DNA of 64,000 nucleotides from Nitrososphaera sp. GTDB lineage: Archaea; Thermoproteota; Nitrososphaeria; Nitrososphaerales; Nitrososphaeraceae. A program made the translations under genes and the position numbers. Under the pieces are notes generated by a model. It saw only the letters and a program-made list of their open reading frames with translations, searched no databases and was not told where the DNA came from. Location of the stretch: NCBI GenBank assembly GCA_029263715.1, contig JAJUFP010000005.1, positions 62,001 to 126,000 on the forward strand. The letters are read 5' to 3'. Positions within the stretch are counted from its first letter, which is position 1. Every line of letters begins with the position of its first letter. This document shows positions 61,049 to 64,000 of this stretch, piece by piece.

Positions 61049-61126
61049 AGTTATCGAATTTCCAGACAGTAATAAATACGAAATATTAAGAAGGATTTTA
61101 AATTCCCCAAAACAATCAAGACCGTC
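61049..61126. promoter_or_regulatory. Divergent leaderless promoters of the AlaX-type gene and purP
   Basis: A 78-base gap with two TATA-like boxes: minus-strand GTATTTATTA at 61070-61079, 27 bases from the GTG; and plus-strand GATTTTAAATT at 61094-61104, 28 bases from the purP TTG. Each distance is what is expected if transcription starts on the start codon. Confidence 0.6.
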
Positions 61127-62170
61127 TTGGCAAAATCCGCCAAAGCTATTACCATTGCCACCCTAGGCTCTCACTGCGCCTTGCAGGTTCTAAAAGGAGC
61201 CAAGGACGAGGGTTTCAAAACTCTGCTTGTATGCGAGAAAAGACGCGTCGGCCTGTACAAGCGGTTTGGCTTTATCGACAGCATGATTGTCGTTGACAGG
61301 TTTAACGAGGTTCTTGAAGAAAACTGCCGCAAAAAGCTTGCCAGCTCAAATGCCGTTCTGATACCCCATGGCACACTCATTTCGCAGATGACTTCAGACC
61401 AGATCGAAAAAATAGACACACCGGTCTTTGGAAACAAGTGGATTCTAAGGTGGGAGGCAGACAGGGAGATGAAAGAAAGGCTGATGAGCGAGGCTGGTCT
61501 GAGGATCCCCCTTGCTGTCAAGTCGAAAAACGAGATCAACGGTCTGTGCATCGTAAAGCTGCACGGAGCTGCCGGGGGCCGCGGGTACTACCTTGCGTGG
61601 GATCGCCAGAGCTTTGAGGAAGGGGCCAGAAGGCTCGTAGAACAAAAGGCGATAAGAGGCGAAGAGGATCTTTACATTCAAGAGTTTGTAAGGGGCGTTC
61701 CAGTCTACCTGCAGTATTTCTACTCACCCATAACCGATACGCTGGAGCTGATGGGTATTGACAGGCGTTACGAATCCGACGTGGATGGCATAGGCCGGAT
61801 CCCAGCCAAGCAGCAGCTTGGAGCCGGCGTCGAGCCGTCCTACAACGTTGTTGGCAACCTGCCGCTGGTGCTAAGGGAGTCGCTCTTAGAAGAAGTCTAC
61901 AAGATAGGCGAGGATTTTGTTGCTGCCGCAAAGCGCCTGGTCAAGCCCGGCATGCCGGGGCCCTTCTGCCTTGAAGGGGTGTACGACAGGGAGGGGCGCT
62001 TTACTACCTTTGAGTTTTCAGCCAGGATAGTTGCAGGCACTAACCTGTACATAGACGGCTCGCCATACTCCGGCCTCCTTTACGACGAGCCGATGAGCAT
62101 GGGCAGGAGAATAGCCCGCGAAGTAAAGATAGCGAAGAGGAAGGGCCGCCTAGACGAGGTTGTCACCTAG
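61127..62170 (+). CDS. purP: FAICAR synthetase PurP (formate-dependent, archaeal)
   Basis: A 347-residue ATP-grasp enzyme that makes FAICAR from AICAR and formate, the archaeal replacement for PurH transformylase. IATLGSHCALQVLKGAKDEGF at the start, HGAAGGRGYYLAW (ATP-grasp loop), DRRYESDVDGIGRIPA and FEFSARIVAGTNLY are characteristic. The TTG start is supported by the TATA box 28 bases upstream. The 3' end overlaps the convergent CFI-box gene by 8 bases. Confidence 0.92.
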   Translation: MAKSAKAITIATLGSHCALQVLKGAKDEGFKTLLVCEKRRVGLYKRFGFIDSMIVVDRFNEVLEENCRKKLASSNAVLIPHGTLISQMTSDQIEKIDTPVFGNKWILRWEADREMKERLMSEAGLRIPLAVKSKNEINGLCIVKLHGAAGGRGYYLAWDRQSFEEGARRLVEQKAIRGEEDLYIQEFVRGVPVYLQYFYSPITDTLELMGIDRRYESDVDGIGRIPAKQQLGAGVEPSYNVVGNLPLVLRESLLEEVYKIGEDFVAAAKRLVKPGMPGPFCLEGVYDREGRFTTFEFSARIVAGTNLYIDGSPYSGLLYDEPMSMGRRIAREVKIAKRKGRLDEVVT

Positions 62171-64000
62171 CCCGTGCAATTGCAACGGCCCGGGCCACTG
62201 CAAGTGCTGCAGTTGCTGCTGCAGAAACCACGAACGCGGATGTGCTGATGGCAAGGACAGCCTGCAAATTCAGTGAAAGTGCGGCGGCAGTTAAAGCCAG
62301 CAAGAATACAGTAGCCATCAGCCCAGCCAGCAATACCTTGTTGCCGATCTTTTTTCTTGCTGCAATGGTGGCTGCCGCAACAGCAGGAGATACATAGACC
62401 GCGCCTATCAGTGTGCTGGCAGTTGTGCCGGCCAGTATCGTGCCTGCCTCGCCACCCCCTGCAAAGGAGAATACCTTTTCTGAAGCAAGCAGAACGCTGA
62501 ACAGTGGATACAGGCCTGTTTTGACGGTTGCCTGAAGCCATGGCTGCTGCCTTTCATAATCAGCAACCTGCGGGCTGAAGGAGTAGTAGACAGTGTTAAA
62601 GGTGTTCATAAAAGCAGAGCCTGACGAAGACTGTAGTATGTAATTGTCCCGAAATCCGCGCAGGAATTGTACCTGCGGCGTCAGTTCCGATCCAAAGGCA
62701 GCTGTGGCGATAAGGCAGCCGGATGGTTGTTGACTGGGCTGCGGCTGGCTGGAAGATGTGCCGGTGGCCGTGCCTTGAAGCACGACAAGATCTATCTGTG
62801 CGCTTTCCGGTTCGCCGTTGATGTTCTGGGCGGCAAGTCTGTACGTTCCAGGTTGCAGGAAAGTGTACTGGTAAGAGTACGTTCCCAGATTGGACGACAA
62901 GCGTTGTCTGTGGACCTCTTCTCCGTCCTTTGTAAGAACAAAATCAAATGACGAATTCCTGACCAAATCTCCGGTGGTCGGGTTCTGCAGGTTCATGACA
63001 AAGGTCGTTGGAGCGCCCGTCCTGATTATCTCCGGCCCCCAGGACAGCTGCCAGAGGTACTTTTCATTGTTTGAAAACAGGTCCATCGGGAATTTGGGTA
63101 TTTCCAGCGCTGACAACGTAAAAACTGCCTTGTCACCCTTTGCTGAATCAGCCATGCTGACCAGCTTGGAATTGGAAATGACGAAATGAACCAGTCGTTT
63201 ATCTTCGTAGGTAAAATCGTCTATCTGTATTGACTCAGAAGTGAGCTCCTGCCCGTTAAGAATTCCACGGTAACCGTTGACCTGCAGGTCTGGAAACGAT
63301 TTTGGGAATTGCACTTCCATGTGGAGGACCTGAACCTGATTGACGTATTCTAGGCTCCAGTTAAACGGCATGGAAAACGAGATGGTCTTTGTTGTCTGGT
63401 CGTACGAGAAATCTGTTACTTCGTCGTAGTATGTCCTGACCGACATAGTCTGTGGACCCCCGGCCGTCTCGACCTGGAAGTCCTGTACCTTTGAGACACT
63501 CAGATAAAGGTCAAAAGTCCTATCCTCCTGAAGTTGCAGGCCTGTGCTGGTCTTTTCAAGCGTGACTGCAACGTGATAAAGGCCACCGTCCGACAGCATC
63601 TTGCTTTTTATCTCTGCCGGCAGGCTCTGCCCCACGTCCACGGGGTTGGAAGATGCCGGCTGGCCGTTGACCTGTGCGCCGGCGGCGTTCTTGTCGGGTA
63701 CCAGTTTAGCAAGGACGAGGCCATCGGAGGACCGGAACCTCTGGTCTAAAATGAGCTCGTTTTTGGATTCCACCCTTACTCTGTAGTCCATGCCTGCAAT
63801 GGTAGCGTTGCTGTTTGGTTCGTGGGCCCGAACCGTGAACACCGGCTGTGTTTTCTGCACCTCTTCAATGGAAGCAGGCTTGAGGGTTGCCTCTACTGAA
63901 ACCTGCTTGCCGGCGATGAGAACTGGAATCGATTCATCAAAGCCAAGTCCATGTCCGTACGCATTGGAAATAGAAAGAATCAACAGGGCAGCTAGGACAA
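62163..64000 (-). CDS. CFI-box membrane protein, start beyond the window
   Basis: At least 611 residues are in view and the true start lies beyond base 64000. The first residues in view read as a signal peptide core (VLAALLILSISNAYG) with cleavage near AYG. A long beta-rich extracellular region follows (to about residue 415), with a Ser/Gln/Pro-rich linker (TSSSQPQPSQQPSG). Next is a CFI-box-like segment, CLIATAAFGSEL...LRGFRDNYIL...YYSFSP, and then about three or four membrane helices. CFI-box domains are described as C-terminal modules of archaeal and bacterial surface proteins, with Cys next to a small-residue box. The role is unknown. Confidence 0.75.
   Translation of the reverse strand, partial: VLAALLILSISNAYGHGLGFDESIPVLIAGKQVSVEATLKPASIEEVQKTQPVFTVRAHEPNSNATIAGMDYRVRVESKNELILDQRFRSSDGLVLAKLVPDKNAAGAQVNGQPASSNPVDVGQSLPAEIKSKMLSDGGLYHVAVTLEKTSTGLQLQEDRTFDLYLSVSKVQDFQVETAGGPQTMSVRTYYDEVTDFSYDQTTKTISFSMPFNWSLEYVNQVQVLHMEVQFPKSFPDLQVNGYRGILNGQELTSESIQIDDFTYEDKRLVHFVISNSKLVSMADSAKGDKAVFTLSALEIPKFPMDLFSNNEKYLWQLSWGPEIIRTGAPTTFVMNLQNPTTGDLVRNSSFDFVLTKDGEEVHRQRLSSNLGTYSYQYTFLQPGTYRLAAQNINGEPESAQIDLVVLQGTATGTSSSQPQPSQQPSGCLIATAAFGSELTPQVQFLRGFRDNYILQSSSGSAFMNTFNTVYYSFSPQVADYERQQPWLQATVKTGLYPLFSVLLASEKVFSFAGGGEAGTILAGTTASTLIGAVYVSPAVAAATIAARKKIGNKVLLAGLMATVFLLALTAAALSLNLQAVLAISTSAFVVSAAATAALAVARAVAIARAR

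Overview
The window is a gene-dense archaeal chromosome segment of roughly balanced GC, and it points to a Thaumarchaeota/Nitrososphaerota (ammonia-oxidizing archaeon) genome, most likely of the soil Nitrososphaera type. The supporting features are: a single unsplit RNA polymerase A subunit (A' and A'' in one chain); a PEFG-CTERM surface protein; a three-gene biotin-dependent acyl-CoA carboxylase of the kind used in the 3-hydroxypropionate/4-hydroxybutyrate carbon fixation cycle; intron-bearing tRNA genes; and archaeal information-processing genes throughout. The species assignment is inference. No mobile elements, CRISPR arrays or rRNA genes were seen.

Layout. 1-4.5 kb: a replication/repair block on the minus strand (GINS, MCM, SprT-like protein, Hel308-type helicase cut by the window edge), divergent from the clamp-loader small subunit. 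4.5-7.2 kb: a zinc-ribbon protein and a large FTR1-type permease with a duplicated extracytoplasmic domain. 7.3-16.7 kb: the RNA polymerase operon rpoH-rpoB-rpoA-rpl30e-nusA-rps12-rps7. 16.9-24.1 kb: a PEFG-CTERM protein, tRNA-His, a NIF3-like protein, wyosine radical-SAM enzyme Taw1, RdgB, KEOPS subunits Bud32 and Kae1, and an OLA1/YchF GTPase. 24.2-26.2 kb: deazaguanine (preQ0/archaeosine) genes queC, queE, folE. 26.2-29.2 kb: a conserved unknown, clamp-loader large subunit and two small proteins. 29.3-32.8 kb: acyl-CoA carboxylase. 32.9-39.0 kb: peroxiredoxin, then cysteine desulfurase, LarE, LarC and a His-rich anchored protein on the minus strand, with malate dehydrogenase and LarB divergent; LarB, LarC and LarE together make the nickel-pincer nucleotide cofactor. 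39.1-45.6 kb: the spc-operon tail (uL18, uS5, uL30, uL15, SecY, adenylate kinase, DUF106 insertase, cytidylate kinase, Cbf5). 45.6-49.6 kb: an accessory-like stretch with two tiny metal-binding proteins, tRNA-Ser, a trypsin-fold protease with a free-standing copy of its N-terminal domain, a CbtA-like membrane protein and several unknowns. 49.6-52.2 kb: a YcaO-TfuA pair and a cobalamin adenosyltransferase. 52.2-54.9 kb: small unknowns, an HD hydrolase and an archaeal ornithine cyclodeaminase-type protein. 55-59.4 kb: aspS-gatC-gatA-gatB. 59.6-64 kb: an Lrp/TRASH regulator, an AlaX-type editing protein, PurP and a CFI-box membrane protein that runs off the window.

Many genes start with TTG or GTG, and in many single-gene promoters a TATA-like box lies about 25-30 bases upstream of the start codon, implying mostly leaderless mRNAs. 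Inside operons genes typically overlap by 4 bases. The most interesting leads are the YcaO-TfuA pair without its known methanogen target, the complete LarBCE set in a putative ammonia oxidizer, the protease with a duplicated stand-alone N-terminal domain, and two small Cys/His proteins of 52 and 51 residues.
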